The position numbers and the translations under genes are program-made. A DNA stretch of 64,000 nt from Streptomyces poonensis (GTDB taxonomy: Bacteria > Actinomycetota > Actinomycetes > Streptomycetales > Streptomycetaceae), in the NCBI RefSeq assembly GCF_014650915.1, contig NZ_BMVW01000001.1, forward strand, positions 1-64,000, given 5' to 3'. Positions within the stretch are counted from its first letter, which is position 1; each line of letters opens with the position of its first letter. Below, piece by piece: positions 42,213 through 50,826 of the stretch. Below the pieces are notes generated by a model. It saw only the letters and a list, made by a program, of their open reading frames with translations, was not told the origin of the DNA and ran no database searches.

Positions 42213-43895
42213 TCACTGTCGGTCCCCGAAGACGGTGCGGTGCCAGTCCTTCCGGGCGACCGCCGTATTGTCGAACATGACATGCTTGATCTGCATATAC
42301 TCCTCGAACGAGTACAATGACATGTCCTTGCCGAAGCCGGAGGCCCGGTATCCGCCGTGGGGCATCTCGCTGATGATCGGGATGTGGTCGTTCACCCACA
42401 CGCACCCCGCCCTGATCTCGCGGGTGGCGCGGTTCGCCCGGTAGACGTCACGGGTCCAGGCGGAGGCGGCGAGACCGTACGGGGTGTCGTTGGCCAGCCG
42501 GATGCCCTCGTCGTCGGTGTCGAAGGGCAGCGCCACGAGAACCGGACCGAAGATCTCGCACTGGACGATCTCGCTGTCCTGGGCCGCGTCGACGATGAGG
42601 GTGGGCCGGTAGTACGCACCACTCCCGAGCTCCCCCTGGGGAGCCTCGCCGCCGGTCACCACGCGCGCGTAGGCACGCGCCCGGTCGACGAAGGCGGCGA
42701 CGCGGTCCCGGTGGGCGTGCGAGACGAGCGGGCCGAGGTCGGTGCCGGGGGCGAACGGGTCGCCGAGACGGACGCTCTCCATGAGGGCGGCCGTCCGCGC
42801 CACGAACTCCTCGTAGAGGGGCCGCTGCACATACGCGCGCGTGGCGGCCGTGCAGTCCTGCCCGGTGTTGATCAGCGCGCCCGCGACCGCGCCGTGGACG
42901 GCGGCCTCCAGGTCGGCGTCGTCGAAGACGACGAAGGGCGCCTTGCCGCCGAGTTCCAGGTGGATGCGCTTGACGCCCGCGGTGGCGAGCTCCGCGACGC
43001 GCCGGCCGACGGCGGTGGACCCGGTGAAGGAGGTCATCGCCACGCCGGGATGGGCGACGAGGTGCTCGCCCGCCTCCGCACCGGTGCCGCTGACGATGTT
43101 GATCACGCCGTCCGGGACGCCCGCCTCGGTGGCGGCCTCGGCGAACAGGAGTGAGGTCAGCGGAGTGAGCTCGGCGGGCTTCAGCACGATGGTGTTGCCC
43201 GCGGCGACGGCCGGGAGGATCTTCCAGGCGGCCATCTGGAGCGGGTAGTTCCAGGGCGCGATCGAACCCACCACACCGATGGGCTCCCGGCGTACGTACG
43301 AGGTGTGGTCGCCCGAGTACTCGCCGGCGGACTGCCCCTGGAGGTGCCGGGCGGCACCGGCGAAGAAGGCCGTGTTGTCGATGGTCCCGGGGACGTCGAA
43401 CTCCCGGGTCAGCTTCAGGGGCTTGCCGCACTGGAGCGACTCCGCGCGCGCGAACTCCTCGGCCCGTTCGGCGAGCACGGCGGCGAAGCGGCGGAGCACG
43501 TCGGAACGCTCACCCGGGGTGGTCCCGGCCCACCCGGGGAACGCCGCGCCCGCGGCGGCGACGGCCGCGTCGACGTCTTCGATGCCGGCCAGTTCGTAGG
43601 TGCAGACCTCGCGGCCGGTGGCCGGATCGACGAGGGTGTGCGTCCGGCCGGAGGTGCCCCGGGCCGGGCGGCCCGCGATGTACTGGGCGCCGCGCGCGAA
43701 GCGGTCCCGGGCGGGGAAGCGGTCCTGGACCGGGAAACGGGTCCGGGACGAAACCTGGCCGGAAACCGGAAGCCGGCGGGAAGCGGGAAGTCCGTCGGAA
43801 GCCTGGGGTCCGTCGGAAGCCGAGAGTCTGTCGGAAGCCGGAAGTCTGTCGGAATCCGGGAGTCGATCCGGGTCGGCGGTGCCCGGGTTCTGCAT
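42213..43895 (-). CDS. Gamma-aminobutyraldehyde dehydrogenase-like, with repetitive N-terminal extension
   Basis: A 560-residue aldehyde dehydrogenase, first gene of the polyamine operon, likely to oxidise the aldehyde made by the downstream oxidase to GABA or its glutamyl form. Motifs: APWNYPLQMAAWK, FTGSTAVGRR, catalytic Glu in LELGGKAPF and Cys in NTGQDCTAATR. The normal enzyme (about 480 residues) begins near residue 66 (FARGAQYIAG). Before it are hexapeptide repeats such as LPDSDR, LPASDR and LSASDG. The start is well supported by GGAGGAG seven bases before the ATG, so the extension is probably translated. Confidence 0.9.
   Translation of the reverse strand: MQNPGTADPDRLPDSDRLPASDRLSASDGPQASDGLPASRRLPVSGQVSSRTRFPVQDRFPARDRFARGAQYIAGRPARGTSGRTHTLVDPATGREVCTYELAGIEDVDAAVAAAGAAFPGWAGTTPGERSDVLRRFAAVLAERAEEFARAESLQCGKPLKLTREFDVPGTIDNTAFFAGAARHLQGQSAGEYSGDHTSYVRREPIGVVGSIAPWNYPLQMAAWKILPAVAAGNTIVLKPAELTPLTSLLFAEAATEAGVPDGVINIVSGTGAEAGEHLVAHPGVAMTSFTGSTAVGRRVAELATAGVKRIHLELGGKAPFVVFDDADLEAAVHGAVAGALINTGQDCTAATRAYVQRPLYEEFVARTAALMESVRLGDPFAPGTDLGPLVSHAHRDRVAAFVDRARAYARVVTGGEAPQGELGSGAYYRPTLIVDAAQDSEIVQCEIFGPVLVALPFDTDDEGIRLANDTPYGLAASAWTRDVYRANRATREIRAGCVWVNDHIPIISEMPHGGYRASGFGKDMSLYSFEEYMQIKHVMFDNTAVARKDWHRTVFGDRQ
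43792..43863 (-). repeat. 18-bp tandem repeat x4 in the aldehyde dehydrogenase N-terminus
   Basis: Four units (43792-43809, 43810-43827, 43828-43845, 43846-43863) of the type CTGTCGGAAGCCGGAAGT, each coding six residues. Shorter, more diverged copies continue toward 43700. The array keeps the reading frame. Confidence 0.85.
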
Positions 43896-44063
43896 GTCGC
43901 TCTCCTCCGTGTCCCCTGGGGGCCGGGCGTAGCTCCAGCTCGATGTGGGTGCCGATCCTGACAGAGAGACAGCTCTCCAACAAGGGATTCCGTTGTTTCC
44001 TTTTGATTACGCAACGGAATCTGTCGACGAGGTGGTGCGTCGGCACGGAAAAGGACGGCCGGG

Positions 44064-44666
44064 ATGTCAGTGGGGCGTGCCAGACTCGCGGGCATGGCGA
44101 AGATCGATTCTTGGGACGCCCTGACCAGGGAGGTCCGCACGGGGGCGAGGGTCAAGTACCTGCACTTCTGGGGGCACCGGTCACGGCCCGACGGCCGGAT
44201 CGGCGCGAGCTGTCTGAGCCAGTGGTGGCCGTCGCCGTTCACGGTGGGCGGCGTGGAGTACGCGACGGCCGAGCACTGGATGATGGCGTCGAAGGCCCGG
44301 CTGTTCGGGGACGCCGAGGCGGAGCGACAGGCGCTGGCCGCGGGGCATCCGGCCGGAGCGAAGAAGGCGGGGCGGCTGGTACGCGGCTTCGACGACGCCC
44401 TATGGGAGCGGGAGCGGTTCCGGATCGTCGTCGAAGGCAGCGTGCACAAGTTCCGCGCCCATGCGGACCTGCGGGAGTTCCTGCTGTCCACGGGGGACCG
44501 CGTACTCGTCGAGGCCAGCCCGTTGGACCGGGTGTGGGGCATCGGACTGGCCTCGGACGACGAGCGCGCCTCGGATCCCGAACGGTGGCGCGGTCCCAAC
44601 CTCCTGGGCTTCGCCCTGATGGAGGCGAGGGAACGGCTTCGGACGGACGGGTCGAGCGGCTCCTAG
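44064..44666 (+). CDS. NADAR-domain protein (YbiA-like)
   Basis: A 200-residue protein with the NADAR fold signatures LHFWGH, LSQWWPSPF, VEYATAEHWMMASKARLF and the C-terminal WRGPNLLGFALMEAR. Known members (YbiA/RibX) are N-glycosidases that hydrolyse damaged or reactive riboflavin-pathway intermediates; others act on ADP-ribose linked to nucleic acid. Two in-frame ATGs are possible. The one at 44064 has AAGGA eight bases upstream; the one at 44094 begins MAKIDSW, closer to the family start. Its TAG stop overlaps the stop of the convergent neighbour. Confidence 0.85.
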   Translation: MSVGRARLAGMAKIDSWDALTREVRTGARVKYLHFWGHRSRPDGRIGASCLSQWWPSPFTVGGVEYATAEHWMMASKARLFGDAEAERQALAAGHPAGAKKAGRLVRGFDDALWERERFRIVVEGSVHKFRAHADLREFLLSTGDRVLVEASPLDRVWGIGLASDDERASDPERWRGPNLLGFALMEARERLRTDGSSGS

Positions 44667-45883
44667 CCGGCGTGGGGGGTCAGGGAGGTCTGCGAGGTGA
44701 GGGAGGCGTGGGAGACGATGAGTGACGTGGAATAGCCGTCGTCGAAGGAGTCCGTGTCCGAGGAGTCGCTGTCGTCGGCCATCACGAGGATGAGGACGAA
44801 CAGGCTCACGCCGAGCACGATCCCGGCCACTCCGCAGATGATCCCGGCCAGCGCCTGGCCCGGATTGGTCGCCTCGCCCCGGCGGGCCTTGCCGCGTGCG
44901 ATCACACCGAAGATCAGTGCGAGCACGCCCAGCACGATGGCCAGCGGCCACATGCAGAAGACCGCCGACGCGATGATGCCGAGCACGAGGGATGTGGTCC
45001 CCATGCCGTTGCTCGGCCCGAACGACCCACCGGACCAGCCGTAGCCGCCGGCGGCACCGGGGTACGGCGGGGCGTAGGGGTGGCCGCCGTGGCCCGAGGG
45101 GCCGAAGTGCCCCGGGTGCTGCGGGTAGCCGTACAGCTCCCGGCCCGGACCGTCCGGGCCGATGGGGGGCGGCGGGACCGGTCCGCCCGCGGCGGGCGCG
45201 GGGTGGGGCGCGTACTGCGCGGGCGGGAACGGGCCGGTCCACGGCTGGGACGGGGACGCCGGGCTCACCGGAGTGCCGGCGCCGTGGGCGGGGCCGCCCG
45301 CGGCCGGTATCGGGGTGACCGGCCGCTGGTCGTACACGGAGTCGTGCACGGAGGGCGGCTGCGGCATGCCCGCCGGGGCGGCGTCGTCGGCAGGGGGCGC
45401 CCAGGGGTCCGGAGCGGAGGGCTTGCCCAGACCGACCTTCGGCTCGGGGGCGGTCGCGCCCTCCGGCCGGCGCTGTGCCGGGGGCACGGCATCCTCCGGC
45501 TCGGCTCTGCCGCCGACGGCGGTGTCTCTCGCCTCGGCGCCACCCCGGGAGACAGCGTCCTTGTCGGCACCACCCCAGGAGACAGCGCCCTTGTCGGCGC
45601 TGTTGCCAAGAGCGGCGTTCAGCGGCTCGGCGCCGTTGCCAAAAGCGGGGTTCAGCGGCTCGGCACCGTCGTCGGGAGCAGCGTCTCGCTGCTCGGTGCC
45701 CTCCTGGGAAGCGGCGTCCCTCAGCTCGGCACTGGCACCGACGGTGGCAGCGGTGCTGGTGGTGCCAGCTGTGGCAGCAGTGGCGGTGCCGGCCGTCGGT
45801 TCACCGTCCCGCGGGGCAGCCCACGGATCCGATGCCGATCCCGGACCGTCCGGCATCCCGGGCGTCTGTGCCTCGTCGGACAT
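44663..45883 (-). CDS. DUF4190-type membrane protein with long proline-rich N-terminus
   Basis: A 406-residue protein of unknown function. Residues 1-290 are low-complexity (Ala/Gly/Glu, then Pro/Gly/Tyr-rich), with internal repeats. The C-terminal 110 residues hold two membrane helices of DUF4190 type (GTTSLVLGIIASAVFCM and ALAGIICGVAGIVLGVSLF), joined by the GKARRGEATNPGQALAG loop. Such proteins are common in actinobacteria. The stop codon lies on a CTAG shared with the convergent NADAR gene. Confidence 0.8.
   Translation of the reverse strand: MSDEAQTPGMPDGPGSASDPWAAPRDGEPTAGTATAATAGTTSTAATVGASAELRDAASQEGTEQRDAAPDDGAEPLNPAFGNGAEPLNAALGNSADKGAVSWGGADKDAVSRGGAEARDTAVGGRAEPEDAVPPAQRRPEGATAPEPKVGLGKPSAPDPWAPPADDAAPAGMPQPPSVHDSVYDQRPVTPIPAAGGPAHGAGTPVSPASPSQPWTGPFPPAQYAPHPAPAAGGPVPPPPIGPDGPGRELYGYPQHPGHFGPSGHGGHPYAPPYPGAAGGYGWSGGSFGPSNGMGTTSLVLGIIASAVFCMWPLAIVLGVLALIFGVIARGKARRGEATNPGQALAGIICGVAGIVLGVSLFVLILVMADDSDSSDTDSFDDGYSTSLIVSHASLTSQTSLTPHAG
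45534..45692 (-). repeat. Tandem repeats in the DUF4190-type gene
   Basis: Two 30-bp units (45534-45563, 45564-45593), then two close 33-bp units (45594-45626, 45627-45659) and a diverged third (45660-45692). They code for repeats such as GAEPLNPAFGN/GAEPLNAALGN. All are multiples of three, so the frame is kept. Confidence 0.8.
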
Positions 45884-46040
45884 GCGTGGGCCCCCCTCTG
45901 TCGAAACGTTCCGTCATGCTACGGCCCACGCTTCCCTCGCACGGGACGCCGCCTACGATGATCCCTGAGCCACCGATCAGCCGATCACCCGCGTCCCCCG
46001 GCCCCGCCCGGTCCGGGGACCCCGTTCCCGGGGAGGAACC

Positions 46041-47171
46041 ATGACCGACCACCACGCAGCACCCGACGGCCCCGCCGCCCCCTCCGGCCTCACCGCACCC
46101 GGGACGCCCCCCGGACCCACCGGCCCCGACGCCGCCGTCCGCCCCGGACTGCGGGAGTTCATCGCCGGGCTGCCCAAGGCCGAACTGCACGTGCACCACG
46201 TCGGCTCCGCCTCCCCTCGTATCGTCTCGGAGCTGGCCGCCCGGCATCCCGACTCCAAGGTGCCGACCGACCCCGAGGCCCTCGTCGACTACTTCACGTT
46301 CACGGACTTCGCCCACTTCATCGAGGTGTACCTGTCCGTGGTCGACCTCATCCGCACCCCGGAGGACGTCCGGCTGCTGACGTACGAAGTGGCGCGGGAC
46401 CTCGCCCGGCAGCAGGTGCGCTACGCCGAGCTGACGATCACCCCGTACTCCTCCACCCGCCGCGGTATCGACGAGCGCGCCTTCATGGACGCGATCGAGG
46501 ACGCCCGCAAGGCGGCCGAGGCGGAGTTCGGCACCGTACTGCGCTGGTGCTTCGACATCCCCGGCGAGGCCGGGCTCACTTCGGCGGAGGAGACCGTCCG
46601 GCTCGCCACCGACGACCGGCTGCGCCCGGAGGGCCTGGTCTCCTTCGGACTCGGCGGGCCGGAGATCGGCGTACCGCGGCCGCAGTTCAAGCCGTACTTC
46701 GACCGGGCGATCGCGGCCGGACTGCGCTCCGTGCCGCACGCGGGCGAGACCACCGGCCCGGAGACGGTCTGGGACGCGCTGACCGAGCTGCGCGCCGAGC
46801 GCATCGGCCACGGCACCAGCTCCGCACGCGACCCGAAGCTCCTCGCCCACCTCGCCGAGCACCGCATCCCGCTGGAGGTCTGCCCGACCTCCAACATCGC
46901 CACGCGCGCGGTCCGCACCCTCGACGAGCACCCCATCAAGGAGTTCGTGCGGGCCGGGGTCCTGGTCACGATCAACTCCGACGACCCGCCGATGTTCGGC
47001 ACCGACCTCAACAACGAGTACGCGGTCGCCGCCCGCCTCCTCGAGCTCGACGAGCAGGGCGTGGCGGCCCTCGCCAGGACCGCGGTGGAGGCCTCCTTCC
47101 TGGACCCGGCCGGCAAGGCCCGCATCCTGGACGAGATCGACGCGTACACCTCGGCCTGGTCCACGCCCTGA
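46041..47171 (+). CDS. Adenosine deaminase family; probable 6-aminodeoxyfutalosine deaminase
   Basis: A 376-residue amidohydrolase. Zinc ligands and catalytic residues: HVHH in KAELHVHHVG (about 49-52), the His/Glu in VPHAGETTG, the His in RIGHGT and the Asp pair in INSDDPPMFGT. The first 35 residues are Pro/Ala-rich. The deaminase Sav2595 of S. avermitilis, which I believe corresponds to this locus, was shown to convert 6-aminodeoxyfutalosine in the futalosine route to menaquinone, with a conserved Arg after the first strand; GSASPRIV here fits. Plain adenosine deaminase is the alternative. No other menaquinone genes are nearby. Confidence 0.85.
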   Translation: MTDHHAAPDGPAAPSGLTAPGTPPGPTGPDAAVRPGLREFIAGLPKAELHVHHVGSASPRIVSELAARHPDSKVPTDPEALVDYFTFTDFAHFIEVYLSVVDLIRTPEDVRLLTYEVARDLARQQVRYAELTITPYSSTRRGIDERAFMDAIEDARKAAEAEFGTVLRWCFDIPGEAGLTSAEETVRLATDDRLRPEGLVSFGLGGPEIGVPRPQFKPYFDRAIAAGLRSVPHAGETTGPETVWDALTELRAERIGHGTSSARDPKLLAHLAEHRIPLEVCPTSNIATRAVRTLDEHPIKEFVRAGVLVTINSDDPPMFGTDLNNEYAVAARLLELDEQGVAALARTAVEASFLDPAGKARILDEIDAYTSAWSTP

Positions 47172-47238
47172 TCCGGCCGCCGCACCGCGCGGACCGCGAG
47201 AGCGCCGAGTCACCGACCGAGCCGGCAGAAGGGGCGCC

Positions 47239-47952
47239 ATGCGCACCGTGACCGCCGTGGCCCACCGCGGCCACCCGTACCGTGCCCGCGAGAACACGGT
47301 CGACTCGCTGCGCTCCGCGTTCCGGGCGGGCGCGGACGCGGTGGAGGTGGACGTCCGGCTGACCCGGGACGGCGTCCCCGTGCTGCTTCACGACGCGACA
47401 CTGAAACGGCTGTGGGGGCGGGACCTTCCGCTGGCCGCCCTCTCCTCGGCCGAGGTGCACGGCCTCACCGGCGGGGGCGTGCCGACCCTGGCCGACGCCC
47501 TGCTCGCCGCCGGGGACGCCGGAGCCGCGGGGAACACCGGAGAAGGCCGGCTGATGCTCGACCTGCCGGGCGGGGCCGATCCCGGCGCGGTACGACGCGT
47601 CGTGGACGTCGTACGGGAGTGCGGCGCCGAGGACCGTGTGTACTACTGCGCGGGCCCCGCCGCCATGCTCGCGGTGCGCGCCGCCGCCCCGGACGCGGAG
47701 ATCGCCCTGACCTGGACGACCCTCGCCCCGCCCCGCCCGGTACTCCTCACCGCCGTACGCCCGCGCTGGCTCAACTACCGCTTCGGCCTGGTGACATCGC
47801 AGCTCGCCGCCCGCGTCCACCGGGACGGGTACCTGTTGTCGGTGTGGACGCCCGACACCCGGCGGTCGATGCGGCGACTGCTCGACGCCGGCGTCGACTC
47901 GATCACCACGAACCGCATCGACGCGCTGTGCGCGCTGCGAAAGCCCCGCTGA
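47239..47952 (+). CDS. Glycerophosphodiester phosphodiesterase family protein
   Basis: A 237-residue GDPD-fold protein that should cleave glycerophosphodiesters to glycerol 3-phosphate and an alcohol. Motifs: AHRGHPYRARENT and EVDVRLTRDGVPVLLHD, which carry the catalytic His pair and metal-binding Glu/Asp, plus the C-terminal SVWTPDT and SITTNRID. There is no signal peptide, so it is cytoplasmic. It follows the deaminase by 67 bp on the same strand. Confidence 0.9.
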   Translation: MRTVTAVAHRGHPYRARENTVDSLRSAFRAGADAVEVDVRLTRDGVPVLLHDATLKRLWGRDLPLAALSSAEVHGLTGGGVPTLADALLAAGDAGAAGNTGEGRLMLDLPGGADPGAVRRVVDVVRECGAEDRVYYCAGPAAMLAVRAAAPDAEIALTWTTLAPPRPVLLTAVRPRWLNYRFGLVTSQLAARVHRDGYLLSVWTPDTRRSMRRLLDAGVDSITTNRIDALCALRKPR

Positions 47953-47998
47953 CCGGCTCCCGGCCGTCCGGCTGCCGGGCGCAACCCCCGGTCGGCCC

Positions 47999-48526
47999 TC
48001 ACGCGGCCGTGGCCACCGGCACGGCGCCCGGGCCGCCGAGCGCCTCCAGCCGCTTGATCTTCTTCCGTACGAGGTACAGCGGGATGATCCCGAAGACCCC
48101 GAACGCCATGTCGATCACGCTCCACCAGAAGGGGATCCCCCGGATCGGCCCGCAGATCAGGGCGAGCGGGAGGATGCCGACGCAGGCGATCATGCCGAAC
48201 TCGATGACCCAGATGTTGCGGACGGGATCGCGGTAGGGGCCGTAGAAGGCGACCGCGATCACGAGGTGGGCGAAGGCGAGCCAGTCCGTGCCGTACAGGA
48301 GGAACGGGTACTCGGCGTCGGCTTCGTCGAGGCCCCGCCGTACGCGCTCGATCCATTCCATGAGCCCCGGCAGGTGCTCGGGCACGGACAGGGACCGCAA
48401 CAGCTCCTCGGCCCAGCGGAGTTCGTGCACCAGCGGGAAGGCGGTGGCGCCGCTGAGCACCAGACAGACGACGAAGAAGGCCAGCCAGACGCGAATGCCC
48501 CTGAGCAGGGCGGCTCTGTCGCTCAT
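47999..48526 (-). CDS. Conserved membrane protein
   Basis: A 175-residue protein with about four hydrophobic segments (residues 12-30, 83-100, 112-133, 140-155) and a short basic tail (VRKKIKRLEA). I do not recognise a characterised family. The start is placed at MSDRAALLRG (48526); an upstream ATG at 48598 would add 24 residues of non-typical sequence. The ribosome site is weak. It is convergent with the GDPD gene. Confidence 0.7.
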   Translation of the reverse strand: MSDRAALLRGIRVWLAFFVVCLVLSGATAFPLVHELRWAEELLRSLSVPEHLPGLMEWIERVRRGLDEADAEYPFLLYGTDWLAFAHLVIAVAFYGPYRDPVRNIWVIEFGMIACVGILPLALICGPIRGIPFWWSVIDMAFGVFGIIPLYLVRKKIKRLEALGGPGAVPVATAA

Positions 48527-48695
48527 GACGGCAGCGTACGCCCGCCGTTGAACATGTTCAAAAACCGGGACGGCGGGGACGGCATGGGGCGACAGCAAGA
48601 GATGTGCCCGCGTCGAACACCGCGGCCCCGGGCGGGAGGGTTCCCGTCCGGGGCCGCACGCGCGCAGGCGTCAGGCGGACTACGCGTCAGACGGA

Positions 48696-50135
48696 CTACG
48701 CGTCCAGCGACGTCATCACGTGCTTGATCCGCGTGTAGTCGTCGAACCCGTACGCCGACAGGTCCTTGCCGTACCCGGACTTCTTGAAGCCGCCGTGCGG
48801 CATCTCCGCGACCAGCGGGATGTGGGTGTTGATCCACACGCAGCCGAAGTCGAGCGCCTTGGACATGCGCATCGCGCGCGCGTGGTCCTTCGTCCAGACC
48901 GAGGAGGCGAGCGCGTACTCGACGCCGTTGGCCCACTCGACGGCCTGCGCCTCGTCCGTGAAGGACTGGACGGTGATGACCGGCCCGAACACCTCGTTCT
49001 GCACGATCTCGTCGTCCTGCTTCAGCCCGGAGACGACGGTCGGGGCGTAGAAGTAGCCCTTCTCACCCACCCGGTGACCGCCGGCCTCGACCTTGGCGTG
49101 GGCGGGCAGCCGCTCGATGAAGCCGGAGACCTGCTTCAGCTGGTTGGGGTTGTTGAGCGGGCCGAACAGCACGTCCTCGTCGTCCGGGGCGCCGGTCTTC
49201 GTCTCGGCGGCGGCCTTGGCGAGCGCGGCCACGAACTCGTCGTGCACGGAACTCTGGACGAGGACGCGGGTCGCGGCCGTACAGTCCTGGCCCGCGTTGA
49301 AGAAGCCGGCGACCGAGATGTCCTCGACGGCCTTGGCGATGTCGGTGTCCTCGAAGACGACGACCGGCGCCTTGCCGCCGAGCTCCAGGTGGACGCGCTT
49401 GACGTCCTTGGCCGCGGACTCGGCGACCTGCATGCCGGCGCGTACGGAACCGGTGATGGACGCCATCGCGGGGATCGGGTGCTCGACCATCAGGCGGCCG
49501 GTCTCCCGGTCACCCGTCACGACGTTGAAGACGCCCTTCGGGAGGATCGAGCCGATGATCTCCGCGATGAGGACCGTCGACGCGGGGGTGGTGTCCGACG
49601 GCTTCAGCACGACCGTGTTGCCCGCCGCGATCGCCGGGGCGAACTTCCACACGGCCATCATCATCGGGTAGTTCCACGGCGCGACCTGAGCGCAGACACC
49701 GACCGGCTCACGGCGGACGATCGAGGTCATGCCCTCCATGTACTCGCCGGCCGAGCGCCCCTCCAGCATGCGGGCGGCGCCCGCGAAGAAGCGGATCTGG
49801 TCGACCATCGGCGGGATCTCCTCGGTGCGGGTGAGCCCGACGGGCTTGCCCGTGTTCTCCACCTCGGCCGCGATGAGCTCCTCGGCCCGCTCCTCGAAGG
49901 CGTCCGCGATCTTCAGCAGGGCCTTCTGGCGCTCCGCGGGGGTCGTGTCGCGCCAGCCCGGGAAGGCCCGCGCGGCGGCCTCCATGGCGGCGTCGACGTC
50001 CGCCCGGCCGGACAGCGGCGCCGTGGCGTACGCCTCGCCGGTCGAGGGGTTGACCACCTCGGTGGTCCGTCCGTCGGCGGCGTCACGGAATTCGCCGTCG
50101 ATGTGGTTGCGCAGACGACGCAGCTCGCTGCTCAC
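48696..50135 (-). CDS. Gamma-aminobutyraldehyde dehydrogenase
   Basis: A 479-residue aldehyde dehydrogenase of the PatD/PuuC group: APWNYPMMMAVWKFAP, ITGSVRAGMQ, catalytic Glu in LELGGKAPVV and Cys in NAGQDCTAATR. It is similar throughout to the dehydrogenase at 42213-43895 but without that gene's extension. The GTG at 50135 has GGAGG eight bases upstream. It is divergent from the Lrp regulator and omega-aminotransferase, which fits one pathway: putrescine to 4-aminobutanal by the aminotransferase, then to GABA here. Confidence 0.92.
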   Translation of the reverse strand: MSSELRRLRNHIDGEFRDAADGRTTEVVNPSTGEAYATAPLSGRADVDAAMEAAARAFPGWRDTTPAERQKALLKIADAFEERAEELIAAEVENTGKPVGLTRTEEIPPMVDQIRFFAGAARMLEGRSAGEYMEGMTSIVRREPVGVCAQVAPWNYPMMMAVWKFAPAIAAGNTVVLKPSDTTPASTVLIAEIIGSILPKGVFNVVTGDRETGRLMVEHPIPAMASITGSVRAGMQVAESAAKDVKRVHLELGGKAPVVVFEDTDIAKAVEDISVAGFFNAGQDCTAATRVLVQSSVHDEFVAALAKAAAETKTGAPDDEDVLFGPLNNPNQLKQVSGFIERLPAHAKVEAGGHRVGEKGYFYAPTVVSGLKQDDEIVQNEVFGPVITVQSFTDEAQAVEWANGVEYALASSVWTKDHARAMRMSKALDFGCVWINTHIPLVAEMPHGGFKKSGYGKDLSAYGFDDYTRIKHVMTSLDA

Positions 50136-50279
50136 TGCCGGCCCTCCAGGTTCAGGTGTCCAGTCCTTGAGACACCACACTAATCCGCGGCCCGACGTTT
50201 TCAACACCCCCCACCCCACGGATGCTGCGAAATCCGCACGCTCCGCGCCCACCGACAACGAATTTCATCGATTCGGCCT

Positions 50280-50304
50280 TGCATGACTGTCGAGTCCTCA
50301 TGCA
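50280..50304. promoter_or_regulatory. Inverted repeat at the lrp start, possible autoregulatory site
   Basis: TGCATGA (50280-50286), an 11-bp spacer, and TCATGCA (50298-50304), a perfect 7-bp inverted repeat that overlaps the chosen ATG of the Lrp-family gene in the divergent gap. Its symmetry and place suit a dimeric regulator. Confidence 0.45.
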
Positions 50305-50824
50305 CAGTGAGTTCGTGGCCAGTCGAAGCGCAGACCCGAAGGACTCCAGGGACGCCCGCGAGTCCAGACACGGCACCCCGCACCTGGATGCCGTCTCCCT
50401 CGCCATCATCGAGCAGCTCCAGGAGGACGGCCGGCGCCCGTACGCCGCGATCGGCAAGGCCGTCGGCCTGTCCGAGGCAGCCGTGCGCCAGCGCGTCCAG
50501 AAGCTGCTCGACCAGGGCGTGATGCAGATCGTCGCCGTCACCGACCCGCTCACCGTGGGCTTCCGGCGCCAGGCGATGGTCGGTGTCAACGTCGAGGGCG
50601 ACGTGGAGTCCGTGGCCGACGCGCTGGCTGGCATGGACGAGTGCGAGTACGTGGTGATGACCGCGGGATCGTTCGACCTGATGGTGGAGATCGTCTGCGA
50701 GGACGACGACCACCTGCTGGAGGTCATCAACAAACGCATCCGGGCCGTCCCGGGAGTGCGCTCCACCGAGAGCTTCGTCTACCTGAAGCTCAAGAAGCAG
50801 ACCTACATGTGGGGAACCCGATAA
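50300..50824 (+). CDS. Lrp/AsnC-family transcriptional regulator
   Basis: A 174-residue regulator with an N-terminal winged helix-turn-helix (LDAVSLAIIEQLQEDGRRPY, then AIGKAVGLSEAAVRQRVQKLL) and a C-terminal RAM ligand domain (about 95-170). The start is uncertain between ATG 50300 and GTG 50315; neither has a strong ribosome site. Its stop is two bases before the aminotransferase start, so the pair is cotranscribed. It probably controls itself, the aminotransferase and the divergent aldehyde dehydrogenase in response to an amine or amino acid. Confidence 0.92.
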   Translation: MHSEFVASRSADPKDSRDARESRHGTPHLDAVSLAIIEQLQEDGRRPYAAIGKAVGLSEAAVRQRVQKLLDQGVMQIVAVTDPLTVGFRRQAMVGVNVEGDVESVADALAGMDECEYVVMTAGSFDLMVEIVCEDDDHLLEVINKRIRAVPGVRSTESFVYLKLKKQTYMWGTR

Positions 50825-50826
50825 CC

